A stretch of 64,000 nt of DNA, from NCBI GenBank assembly GCA_963854835.1, contig OY978525.1:94640136-94704135 (forward strand), written 5' to 3'. The position numbers and the translations under genes were made by a program. This DNA comes from Megamerina dolium. Its lineage: Eukaryota > Arthropoda > Insecta > Diptera > Megamerinidae. Below, in pieces: positions 37,501-48,444 of the stretch. The notes beneath the pieces were generated by a model. It was not told the DNA's origin. It was given only the letters and a program-made list of their open reading frames with translations, and did no database searches. Every line of letters begins with the position of its first letter. The first letter of the stretch is position 1.

Positions 37501-38310
37501 GTTACATTTCGTAGCCCATTTGAACAGAAATACTCCAACACAATCAATCTATTTTTAGCTGTTCTAAATATATTCCTAATTCACTTGTATGATGGAGAGT
37601 AACCTTATCGTTGACACTTGTAACCTCTGCAATGAGAGTAATTCAACCGAACCATGTATTCGACTGTCCAAACACTTTGTTCTAAAGCGTGATTGTAATA
37701 AAATAATTGTTTTTTTTTTTCATATTCAGCTTATTTATATAGGGAATATTTCTTACCACACTCCCACACATACACACAGCTAGAAAGTGTGTAGTCTTCT
37801 AGGTCTTTTTGGCCTTTCCTAGATAGTTGGGCATGATTTTTATTTTTTATTTTTTATTATTATTAATGGATTTTCATTTTCTAGAGTTTTCATTTTTTCT
37901 ACGAAACTATTGCATGTGATTCCAGCCTGATCTTTTAAAGGGGTTCATCCGTAAAAATTGTTTGAATGCTCGATTCACCTTTCCGACTGCCGTGTGTGGA
38001 ACTTTTTGTATTGGATTCGCTATTTTTTCAGATCAAATTTTCACGATCGCACTCAGTTTTCTTTCTAACCTATAAAAAAATGTTTTAAACATTAAAAACA
38101 TTAAAATGTTTTAAAATATTTTTTTTATATTCGTATATTTTATTTGTACTTAGAAATTTAAAGAATTTTTCACTTAATTTTAAATAAATAAAAAAAAATT
38201 TGACGTACGTGTGTCTCACTGTAGTAATATAATTACTTTTGATAATGTTCACGAATTAAGTTTAGAACAAATTAAAAAATTCTCTTCGTGTAAAATTTAG
38301 GTCATAGTGC
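37501..38310. other. AT-rich spacer
   Basis: Nothing recognised apart from short homopolymers. Confidence 0.3.
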
Positions 38311-38318
38311 TTACGATG

Positions 38319-39404
38319 ACATGGTATGTCCCTTTCTAGTGGCGCCACCTATTAGTGGGTGACTGCTTTTGAAAAATACATCTTTTCTTCATATCCTGTC
38401 AAAATTTCATGGCAATAAAAGCAGTCTAAAGTGTCAGATACAAGAAAGACGATGGAACAAAGTATTACGATTTAGTTTTAACCCGATAAAACTTTTACCG
38501 AAACGTTCATGAGGACATTTGTTTATCCCATAGTCGTGTAAAGGAGTGATGTATTCAGTTCAAGAATGGTTGCGAAGACGAGCATGTGGGACAGCCAACA
38601 TTTGTGATCACCAAAGATTCGATCCAGAAAGTGAGTGAATTTATATAGAAAACCAACAAAAATCTTAAGTGAAATTTATGGAAATGGAATTAAATATCCC
38701 AAATTCAAATCTTCGTAAGCTGTGTCCACGCTTTATTCCGCACAGATTGTCGGAAGACCAAAAATTGTTCAGGATTCAACATTCGAAAAACAATGTTAAA
38801 GAGGCAAAAAAAGGTCCAAACCTCTTGTTCAATATTGTAACTGTCAACGAAACGTGATGTTTTCAATACGATCCTGAAACTAAGCGCCAAAGTTCCGAAT
38901 GGAAGCACCCAAACGACCCCAATCCGAAATAAATTCGTTTCGAAAATTCAAAAGTGAGAGCAAAGTTGATTTGTTTTTACGATTCGAAGGGTATAGTTCA
39001 CTGGGAATTCCATCTACCTTTCTGCTTAAAGCATTTGATGCATTAAATTCATCGTATTTGGCCAGAATACTGTGAAAAAAAATATGGCGTCTGTAGCACA
39101 ATAATGCGCCATTACATCGATCTACACTTGTGACTGATTTTTTTATAAAAAATCGCATTTTGACCATTAACCACTCTCCATGTTCGCCAAATCTTCCACC
39201 ATGTCTATTTGGAAAAATACAAACAGACATGAAAGGAAAACGCTATAAGGACGTCGAGGTCATCCAAAAGGCTTCTACCATCAATATGAAGGACATTCCC
39301 ACAAACGGCTTAATATACTAAATTCAAATGATCTTGATCGGATGAGGACTATTTAAAAAAAATTTAACTCAGTTCACTGTTTACTTTAGGACGAACCTGG
39401 TGTA
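38319..39404 (+). mobile_element. Mariner remnant, same group as the 54-kb copy
   Basis: Read across frames it has CEDEHVGQP...VITKDSIQKVSEF, matching the DNA-binding region of the 54-kb copy. LCPRFIPHRLSEDQKL follows. The catalytic stretch is VNET, CFQYDPETKRQSSEWK, KLICFYDSKGIVHWEF, and later HSPCSPNLPPCLFG near the third aspartate. The right end reads CACCAGGTTCGTCC on the complement near 39404. A weakly similar ACATGGTATGTCC near 38323 may be the left repeat. Many stops; dead. Confidence 0.65.
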
Positions 39405-39530
39405 TAAGCATCTATCGGATGTTATATGTATATATTAAATTTAAGCTTATTGATTTACTACAAAAAATAGACAATATGCTATATGTGAATTAATACGCGG
39501 CTAGCACAATAGTTACCTGATCTTCAAAGG

Positions 39531-39850
39531 TTAGGTTAGGTTGTTGTGGCTATCCTCAAGAAGCCAGAAAGGCCCTTTGTGGTACCACGCAGCTTCTCTT
39601 CCGAGATCGTTGTGCGTGTTAAATTTTGGACAGAATTAGAAGGGACCTACTTATATTAACCGGTTTCGAATGCCAAAACATTTTTTCTGAGCTTTGTGAC
39701 AGAGCTCTTTAAGAAGCTATTTGTGACAAAGTGTTACTACCGAAAGAATTGCCGATTGCTTGTTGACGGGTGGACCGTTTGAAAGAAAAATCTTTTCGAT
39801 ATTAAGTTTGTGCTTCAGCCGGGAATTGAACCCATCAGAATATTGTTTTG
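39531..39850 (-). mobile_element. tRNA-derived SINE, copy D
   Basis: On the minus strand a B-box-like GGGTTCAATTCCCGG is followed by GCTGAAGCAC, ATATCGAAAAGATTTTTC, GGCAATTCTTTCGGTAG and AGCTCTGTCACAAAGCTC. Further on come AATATAAGTAGGTCCC, GGTACCACAAAGGGCC and the end CCACAACAACCTAACCTAAC. The A-box half of the head is missing, so it is 5'-truncated. Confidence 0.7.
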
Positions 39851-41860
39851 AGTGCAGTAAAATTATATCGCATTATGTAATTATTTGCTTGAAAAAATTT
39901 ATTAATTTCTTAATTGACATTGAGTTGATATCTAAATTAATTCATAATATAATACCTTTTATACCGAATACTATTGTATATGTGATTATAAGAATTTATC
40001 TAATACCTTTTTTTGAGTCAGAGAATAAAAATAAATACGCAAATAAGTAGCTCATTAACTAATTTATCTACTACTTACCTACAACACTCTATGTTATACA
40101 CTATCTCTACCAACAAGCATTACTCTTGTAATGTAGTTGTAAGAAAACCAAAATGTCACAAATCAAAGCGGTATTAATATTACTTATGACCATTTAATTG
40201 GACTTTTATTCATTTATGAATGTACTACAATGTATAATGCAGTGGAAGCAGTGGAAGCAGTGGAAGAATGTTGTGAAGACATCGTCATCATCATCATTTC
40301 ATATATAAATAATCATAGCTATATATGTATTTGTTGTTGTTGTTGTTTTTATGTTTACTTATTCATTCATTCGTGCGATTTACTCTCAATTTGGCAAATT
40401 ACTAACTTTTGACTGCTACTCTGTGCCAATGTAGAATGGTGGTGAGTATAATGATATAAGAAATTCCCACGTATATGTGTGCATATATCATACAATTTCA
40501 GTCCAAATGTACATACAGTCATTAGTTTTATTGCCAAAATGACTGCATATCAGTCAAAGCCACAAAACTATTTATTTATATGCGGTGTGACTTTTGCTTT
40601 GGGTAGCTGAGTGGTGGAATGTATTCAACATTATAGCTGTTGTAATGGTACATTGTCCATCCTTGTATAGTTTTAATTGCCAACCAAATATTTTCTTCTG
40701 CAACATCATCCTCATCATCATTATCAGCATTCTCTTCATTCATTTATGTCCGTCTGTACCAAAGTCACTTTTGTTGTGGGTGATGTCTTAAGTCGCTTGT
40801 AATTTCGCCTTTTAATAAATTGAACATTATCCTTGTTATGCTTATTAAATGCATATAGTGTGTGTGTGTATAGATTTTTTCCGTATCCTTTTGAGAAGAA
40901 CTTATTTGTTCATAATTTCTTAGTGCTGATATAATAGCTAGTTTTGCAATGCATTTGAATGTCCTTTGTGCGCCGAGTTCTATTTGGCTTGTAATTTGTA
41001 TATATTTGCTAACCATTTTCTATATGTACAGTTCAATTGAATTGAATGGTTGTATATTATGTCTTTAATTAATTGAATTATTATATGTGCGCCCTCATTT
41101 TCAGGACGAGGTTGACATGGTTAGCTATATCCAGCATGCATGTGGGACCTGCGAAATGTTGAGATATTTTAATGAAATCTGGCACCAGCTACCTATGATC
41201 CAAGGGTATAGATGCTTCTAAAAATTGGCAAGATCCGTCGCCTAGCACGCTATGTATGGAGCAATCAAAATGATTAATTGCGGAATTAGAAAAAAATTTA
41301 ACTCATTACAACTCACTTAATATTTCAATTAAGACAATTTTGGTATCTGGACTAATATTCTAATATACAATAACTTTGAAAGAAATGGGCGACACGAACC
41401 TTCTATATAATACTACTCTATGACAGGCATGTTAGGGGTGTAATTTAATACTGTAAATTAAGTTTAAACCTTAAATTGCTACGACCAATATAATCTTAAT
41501 CCATCTAGAAGAACTATATACATTTTTCGAAAAATATCTTTACTCATTATTGCACATTTCTATGATTGCGGTTGTGGTTATGGTGCTCACAATAAAATTG
41601 AACCTCGACGTTAATCACTATATAAATTTAATGAAACTTATTTATATATTAAATTTTATTTTCAGATAAGTATTGACAATTGATTAAATTTTCCAAATCC
41701 AGCTCTCACAAGTACATTCATTAAATGTATTGATGTGTTTTTCTTGATTTAATCATATTTAATCAATTTTTACCTAAGTTATATTTATCAAATTCTCTTG
41801 AGGAAAACTTAAAAACTCGTTCATGTGATTGGTTGTGACGAGAACTTTGAAGTAAATTTA
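39851..41860. other. AT-rich intergenic DNA
   Basis: No supported gene. It has a ninefold-spaced GCAGTGGAA triplicate at 40240-40268 and short (TGT)n. I looked on the minus strand just left of 41.86 kb for a second receptor gene, because the block at 41.87 kb resembles the receptor's upstream flank, and saw none. Confidence 0.35.
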
Positions 41861-41867
41861 TGCATTC

Positions 41868-42010
41868 TATACCATAATCTATTTTGCACAATCCATAGCA
41901 ATCTAATTAATTGAAATAGGCGGAGATCCAGTCAATGAACGGATGAAATTCCCTAAGCGATGAAAGACTTCTTTATGGTCGACCCTAAAATTCCAGAGTT
42001 TAAAATTACA
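41868..42010 (-). repeat. Copy of the gustatory-receptor upstream flank
   Basis: TTATGCATTCTATACCATAA, then CAATCTAATTAATTGAAATA followed by GGCGGAGATCCAGT, and later AATTCCAGAGTTTAAAATT. All recur in the same order at 48112-48350, just upstream of the receptor gene. It could be promoter-linked DNA left by a lost tandem duplicate, or a dispersed repeat. Confidence 0.55.
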
Positions 42011-42628
42011 ACACATATATCAATTTTCGCACATATCGTAAAGAATTACACGTTTATCGAATTTTAAATATTTTATAATATAGCTAAAGATCCAATACAC
42101 TTTCTGGTCAGACTTCGCTGACGTCATTCATTATTATTTATATCTTTACAGTAACAACATAAGTATAATAAAATAGTTTGAGGAATATTTTGAGGATATT
42201 AATTTACAAGTTGTAGTCCGACTGGAAGATATAAAAAAAAATTGCCTAAAAATAAATCTCCATGAATGGAATTTTAAAATACACGAAAGGAAAAATCACT
42301 ATACTTTTAAACAGGTTAAATCGAACAATAACAGACCACAGAAATGATTTAGTTTGAGTTCAACGAATTGTCGTTTTAGTTCTATTTGCTTACTGAAATC
42401 CACAAGATTATTTATTAGTATGTTAAAAATTTCACCACTTTATAATTTGGTCACAATTTGGTCGCAATGTAGTAACATGTGGACATCTTGTGTGACTCAG
42501 ATTCTGATGATAGCGATTATAAAAGAATGCATAAAATGCATATTTCTAGGGGGCATATTTGCATATTTTTATTTGCTGTGGTCTTTTACGTTCTTTGTAT
42601 AAAGATTATGTTAGGGAATTTTCATAGT

Positions 42629-42787
42629 GAAATTTTTCGACGAATAATATTCGAGAACATTTTAACCCTTCAGCGACCTCCCAAATGCCATTTAATTCAG
42701 ATTTTTCAAAAGGGAGTCAAAACAACTCTTTCACAAGAGAGCTAGTGGGTTAAAATGTTCTATAAAATTATTCTTCGTGAAATTTTT
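42629..42787. repeat. Fold-back inverted repeat
   Basis: Arms of about 40 bases (42629-42668 and 42747-42787) are imperfect complements that share the motif AGAACATTTTAACCC at their inner ends. The 78-base loop contains AAAAGGGAGTCAAAACAACT and no coding potential. It could form a long hairpin, and may be a small fold-back transposon. Confidence 0.6.
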
Positions 42788-43300
42788 ATGTATGTGTCCA
42801 AACTACATATTTTGCTCTGATAACCACTTTAATCCTTTTTTTTGCCACTTATTCTAAAAGCAGTCAGAAAAAAAAAAACATATTTAATATGGGAATAGAA
42901 AAAAAATTTTGTCTGACAATGCAAAATGTTTTCGAAGTTTTCTATATGGGCCTAGGTCTTTCATACTAGGACTAGCTTGGTGGACAAAGTCATGTTTAAA
43001 AATTCAAAAATAGGTATTGGGCTGTTATTAACAACACATCAAAAATTTCAAGCATTTATTTTTATCTGACATACCCACCTCTTCACGGAGCACAATGATG
43101 AATAAGTACGCCTAAATCAATACAAATAAATTACACTTAAATTAGTCAGTCGATCATGTACGGTAGTCTCTTTACGTTTAAAATACCTAAAATTGCGAAT
43201 ATTCACAATTTTGCGAAAACATTAGAAGAAGGATATTATTTCTGAAAGTAAGTGTTAAATTTTTTATATAATACGAATTTTGTGCCATAGAAGCGCAAAT

Positions 43301-45650
43301 TAACGTAACTTACTTACTTACTTACTTACTTATGTGGCCAAAACAACCGAGTATCGATTTAGGCCGAAAATAACATGCTTCGCCAGCCATCTCTGTTCTT
43401 CGCTAGCTGGCGCCAGTTAGAAATTCCAAGCGCCGTCAGGTTCTGTAGTACTTGGTCTTTCCACCGGAGGTTAGGTCTTCCTCTCTGCGTCGTCCTCCAC
43501 CGGGTTCCGAATATAACACCTTCTTAGCTGGAGCGTGTTCTTCCATTCGTTCGACATGACCTAGCCAGCGCAGCCGCTGGATTTTGATGCGCTTTACTAT
43601 GTCAATATCGGCATACAGCTCGTATAGCTCATGGTTGTACCTTATTCGGTACTCACCACCAACGCAAATAGGTCCAAAAATCTTGCGTAGGACTTTTCTC
43701 TCGAAAACTCCAAGCATTCGCTCATCCGAGGTGGAAATTGTGCAGTCTTCAGCGCCATATGTTAGGGCAGGCATGATGAGACACTTGTAGAGTGTAGTTT
43801 TCGTTCTTCGAGAGTGGGCCCGACTTCTCAATTGCTTACTTGCCCAAAGTAGCACCTGTTTGCAAGAGTGATCCTTCGCAATATCCCCAGGCTGACGTAA
43901 TTACTGCTGTTAATGCTGGTTCCAAGATAGACAAAGTCCCTTACTACTTCAAAAGCGTAGTTGTCAACAGTGACGTGCTGTCCAAGACGCCGGGACTCTT
44001 TGTTTGTTGACACTAGATACTTCGTCTTGCCCTCGTTCACCGTAAGACCCATTCGACGCGACTCTCTTTCTAACTCTGAGAATGCTGCACTGACTGCTCG
44101 CGTGTTCATGCCGATTATGTCAATATCGTCGGCATACGCTAACAGCCATTATGTCGTAGATCAGCAGCTCGTATTATTTTCTCCATAATAAGATTGAAGA
44201 AGTCGCACGATAACGAATCACCTTGTTTAAAACCCCGTTCGGTATTAAACGGTGCGGAGAGGTCCTTCCCAATTTTCACTGCACAACGGGAGTTATGCAG
44301 TGTCATTCTACAAAGTCGAATGAGCTTTGCAGGAATACCGAACTCAGACACTGTTGCGTAGAGGTAATACCTTACCGGACTGTCGAAAGCGGCTTTATAA
44401 TCAACAAATAGGTGGTGTATGTCGATCTGTTTTTCTTGGGTCTTCTCCAGGATTTGGCGCAGTGTGAAAATTTGGTCCAGGTCTGAAGCCACACTGATAA
44501 GGTCCAATGAGGTTGTTGAGCATGGGCTTCAATCTTTCACACAATACGCTTGATAGGACCTTGTATGAGATGCTCAGGAGACTTATTCCACGGTAGTTGG
44601 CGCAAATTGTGGGGTCTCCTTTTTTATGTACGGGATAGAGAACACTAAGCCTCCAATCATCAGGCATGCTTTCATCCAACCATATTCTGCTTATGAGCTG
44701 GTGCATGCAGGTGAGCAGCTCATCGCCTCCAGTCTTAAACAACTCGGCAGGCAGGCCATCGGCACCTGCAGCTTTGTTGTTCCTCATAGTCATAGTCGGG
44801 TGGTGGAACATCAACACCATCATCTGTAATTGGGTTATCGGACAATCTCCTCCACTGCCGGAATTGTTCGTAGCATCGCCATTCAGCAACGTGGAGAAGT
44901 GTTCCCTCCATAGGCTCAGTACACCCTGGACAGCTGTAACCAGATTCCCATATCCATCACGACAAGAAGAGGCTCCGGGATTTAAACCGCCACTTAGGCT
45001 CTCGATCTTTTCGAAGAATTTTCGAGTCTCATTCTTGTCGGTACACATCTCTATCTCCTCACACTCGCGTCTTTCCAACTCCCTCTTCTTGCGCCTGAAA
45101 AGACGTCTCTCTGCACTCCTCTTCTCTCTGTATCGCTCCTTAACAGCTCGCGTTGCGCCTGCACGTAGGGTTTTTCTGTAGGCGGCGTCTTTCTCTGCGG
45201 TAGCGTCGTGACACTCCTGATCATACCACTCATTCCTCAGAGGCCGGTAATAACCGATTACCTCCTCGGCAGCAGTAGTCATGGAGTGGGATATATGTGT
45301 CCACCGTGCGAATGTATCATCAAGTGGGGGAGTGTTCTGCATACGTAGATCCGATAGTCGAGTGGCAAATGCATCTGCTGTCTCTGGTGATCGCAGCTTA
45401 TTGACGTCGAGCTTTCTCTGTGTGGGACTCTTCTTGTTATTTGAGACACATAAACGTGTGCGCACCTTAGCTGCAACAAGGTATTGGTCCGAGTTGATGT
45501 TGGCACCACAGATCGATTTCACGTCCATCACACTGGAAGTATGCCTTCTGTCAATCACCATATGACCAATTTGATTTCTTGTTCGTTGATCAGGAGACAG
45601 CCATATCGCTTTGTGGATATCGAGATGCTGGAATAAAATAACGTAACTTT
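43301..45650 (-). mobile_element. RTE-like LINE copy b with target-site duplication
   Basis: The LINE occupies 43311-45639 and is bounded by the direct repeat TAACGTAACT (43301-43310 and 45640-45649), a clear target-site duplication. Minus-strand order: end of the endonuclease (VIDRRHTSSVMDVKSICGAN, NSDQYLVAAKVRTRL); an Arg/Glu-rich linker; reverse transcriptase with NKAAGADGLPAELFKTGG, KKGDPTICANYRGISLLS, LFVDYKAAFDSP, QGDSLSCDFFNLIMEKII and YADDID; and the tail motif LRWLGHVERM. The 3' end is a (TAAG)n tail at 43311-43331. It is 5'-truncated inside the endonuclease. Two internal deletions break the frame, one after FRPG and one just before YADD. Confidence 0.88.
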
Positions 45651-46570
45651 CTCCTTATAAACGAAAATTTTTTTTCGTTTTGAATCTTTCGTGGAGTGCA
45701 ACTAATATGTACCCGCTTGTACCAGGGCTCAAGTGTTTATATACAATATAAAAACATATACATATTGCGCTTTACATTGCAATTTATTTATTTTTTGTTT
45801 TTTTTTGTTTGCAGAACTCTATTTCGCAATTACAATTAGGAATGTTTTCAAGAGTGTCCAAAATATGAAAAGGAAGAACATTTTGGCTTTGGTTTATCTA
45901 CTCTTCATGCATAGATTTGAATGTTTTTTGCATATAAGCTGGATGTTAAGAAATGTCAGGTTAGGAGCTCCGAAGATAAACAACGATTCAAGAAAATTAA
46001 GCAACGACTGAGACGTGAATATTTTGCAACTTTTACATAATTTATATTTAATGGAAATAATTGCTTCTGACCGTTGTGTATTCTATACCAATTGGATCGT
46101 AATTTATTTTACATGCTCCAAACAAAAAATATTTGGAGACAAACACCTATAGCTATAAGATGCTATCGTCTGTTTGATGCAGGATTTTCGTCCATTTTTA
46201 GCTTGTTACTCGATTACACTAAAACGATTAACAAAAATATTTTATGCCCGAATGTAATCGAATTTCTATTTTTCTTGATAGGAACCAAAAAGCGAATACA
46301 ATACAATACTGGTCAGACATCGCTGATATAAACCACATCATCTATTTATTTTATAGAAAAAATGTGACGTCTATTCTGGTACATGTTATAAAAATGTTGC
46401 CCAACTTTTATCTATAGAATGCAATACATCAGTTGAATATAGGCCATACCATAAGGGAATTCACCAGATGTTCGGGTATTAAAAATTCTTCCAAACTTTT
46501 CGGCACGTTTCCGAAACATGAGTAAATATTAGTGCAAATAAAGTGAAGGATAATTTTAAACATTAAATGT
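45651..46570. other. Intergenic DNA left of the receptor gene
   Basis: AT-rich, with a 92-codon plus-strand frame at 45733-46011 that I do not consider a gene. A pyrimidine tract and CAG at about 45791-45814 look like a 3' splice site, but no partner is visible. TTCTATACCAATTGGATC near 46080 and CTGGTCAGACATCGCTGA near 46310 resemble pieces around 48.12 and 42.1 kb. Confidence 0.3.
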
Positions 46571-46572
46571 AC

Positions 46573-46578
46573 TTTATT
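46573..46578 (-). terminator. Poly(A) signal of the gustatory receptor gene
   Basis: AATAAA on the minus strand, about 120 bases after the receptor stop codon at 46697. It is the first such hexamer found downstream. Confidence 0.5.
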
Positions 46579-46696
46579 AATTTTAAACACGTGTTGATTA
46601 ATGATTCAAATATTTAGTGCAGAAATTCTTTTAAATACAATAATATTTATAATAATCAATATCGAATACGCACAAGTAAAAACTCAGTTTAATCAA

Positions 46697-47992
46697 TTAT
46701 TTTTTTAATTTTTCTGCCATCTCAAATTGCATTAAGACCGAAAATTGCACAAGAGAGCTCAGCCAAAATGATAGAATAGTCTTGCGATTTACTTTAAATA
46801 GTCCGCATATTTTATGGGATAGCTTAAAACATCTCAAATAACTTGCATATGTTTCCAACTAAGCAAATAAAAAACAGAGAAATTTACAAGATGAACCTAG
46901 GTAAATAAAAAAAATTCAGGCAAATTGAAATTGCATCTCACTGTTTGATTTATGTCCTTCATGTCGTATAATACCAGAAGATCGACAAATTCAATTAGTA
47001 GTGATCCAGTCGCATTGCATGCTGTTTGAGTGTCATCAATGGCCCCCAATAACAATTTTCCAAACCAATAGAATAATATCAATATAAATAGCAACGCACA
47101 AATCTTCTGAGCAAATTGATGTAGCTCATAAAGTGAGCCGTAACTAATTATAAAGTGAATCAAAATAATGTGTTGAAAGTAAAGCCGTAATAATGCCATT
47201 GCCAAATGTACTTCAAAGCAGCTAAATATCTGTTCACATAAGCGCAAATGCATATCTCTTAGGATTTGAAGACGATGCGACATATATGTAGCGAATATCG
47301 AAATCTCAAAATGGGGATTCGGATAGTGATCAGATAAATATATTCTTAATTCTTGTATTTCGCCGAGATTGATATTTATGTAATGCAAATTGCGAATACA
47401 TTTGTGAAAAAATAAAAAGTGTTATTCCAATTAAGTACGTGATGAACCCGAAGGCGTAACTGATTGATAAATAAATATTCTGGTAGTGAAATAAAAGGTC
47501 AAAAATTCCACCAAAAATATCAATTAAAACTACAAATTCGATTATCACCAATGAGAATGTATGCCATTGGATGCGCCTTTTAATTTCCATATATCTGTTC
47601 GAAGAATTTTCGTCATTGTTGTGAAGATATTCATAACGTTGCATGAAATCCATATATTTATTAAATGTTTTGATGTAATGTTGGCGATTTATCCACACTT
47701 GTTCAATAGTAAATATTATTTCAATTAACCTTCCAATACGTTCCTCTAATACTATCCAATTGATTGTTACGTAATCAGATCCATCTTCAAATGTACTAAT
47801 ATGGGATGTGACAATACGTGGCACAATCGAAATAAATCCAATATGTAATGCGACACTGTAGATTAAATAAATTTTAGAATGGCGATATTTCGTACGTTGC
47901 CAATTTAATGGCGCTGGCAACAGTCCCAGTATTAGTAATTGAAAGTAGACACAATTCAAAATAAAACGGTATAAATATTGACGATTCAACAT
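46697..47992 (-). CDS. Gustatory receptor, two exons, one frameshift
   Basis: Insect seven-helix gustatory receptors are ligand-gated channels in taste neurons. Exon 1 (47992-46942) starts at the ATG at 47992; an upstream TTG is not a start. It gives six or so hydrophobic segments. Exon 2 (46858-46697) follows an 83-base intron with donor GTGAGA and acceptor TTGCTTAG in phase 0, the class typical of receptor C-terminal introns. Exon 2 encodes 53 residues with KICGLFKVNRKTI and the final helix ending SLVQFSVLMQFE, the position of the TYxxxLxQF signature. Total is about 403 residues, normal for the family. The frame shifts once at the A6 run 47407-47412 (complement of T6). One base fewer restores it. 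Sequence error or recent loss both fit. The subfamily cannot be fixed by eye. Confidence 0.75.
46859..46941 (-). other. Phase-0 intron of the gustatory receptor gene
   Basis: The donor GTGAGA follows codon ACA at 46942. The acceptor TTTATTTGCTTAG precedes TTG at 46858. Removing it replaces an in-frame stop with a C-terminus that matches the receptor family. Confidence 0.75.
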
Positions 47993-48111
47993 TTTCAACA
48001 AGCGAACTAACCGAATGCAGCTAAGCAACTGATATGCGTTTATGGTTTAGTTTCAAGCGACACAATTTTTGTGGATTTTTGTATGTGGATTTTTTAAGTA
48101 AATGTGATTGA

Positions 48112-48350
48112 CTTATGCATTCCATACCAATTGGATCAGATTCTATTATACATAGTTCATGGCAATCTAATTAATTGAAATAGGCGGAGAACCAGTGAAT
48201 GGCCAAGTGAAGCCTATTTGGAGCCAAACAACAATGTTAATACCTGCAGCGTAACTACGTGTGGCTTCCTATAAGCTATTCAATGAAAAATGTCCCTTTT
48301 AGGACGAAGGACTGCTTTAAAGTCGGACACAAATTGCCAGAGTTCAAAAT
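48112..48350 (-). promoter_or_regulatory. Upstream flank of the receptor gene, partly duplicated elsewhere
   Basis: Starts 120 bases upstream of the receptor ATG. It includes TTATGCATTCCATACCAATT, CAATCTAATTAATTGAAATA followed by GGCGGAGAACCAGT, and TTGCCAGAGTTCAAAATTG. The same three blocks in the same order lie at 41868-42010. Position suggests promoter or 5' UTR DNA, but no core promoter motif is certain. Confidence 0.35.
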
Positions 48351-48444
48351 TGATACATAAGCAAGCACGCAGCTTTTGAAGTATAAAAATTTTTCAAAAA
48401 TATCTAGAAATTCTGGACAAGTCATCAAAGAGTCAATATAGCTT

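Noticed and set aside
44666..45181. 171-codon plus-strand frame inside RTE copy b
   Set aside because: Antisense shadow of the LINE reverse transcriptase.
45733..46011. 92-codon frame preceded by a splice-acceptor-like tract
   Set aside because: No donor, no partner exon and no recognisable domain. Phe/Leu-rich composition follows from T-rich DNA.
47330..47460. An intron in place of the receptor frameshift
   Set aside because: The two frames overlap. A GT-AG pair here would remove a predicted membrane segment, while one base at the A6 run restores a normal-length receptor.
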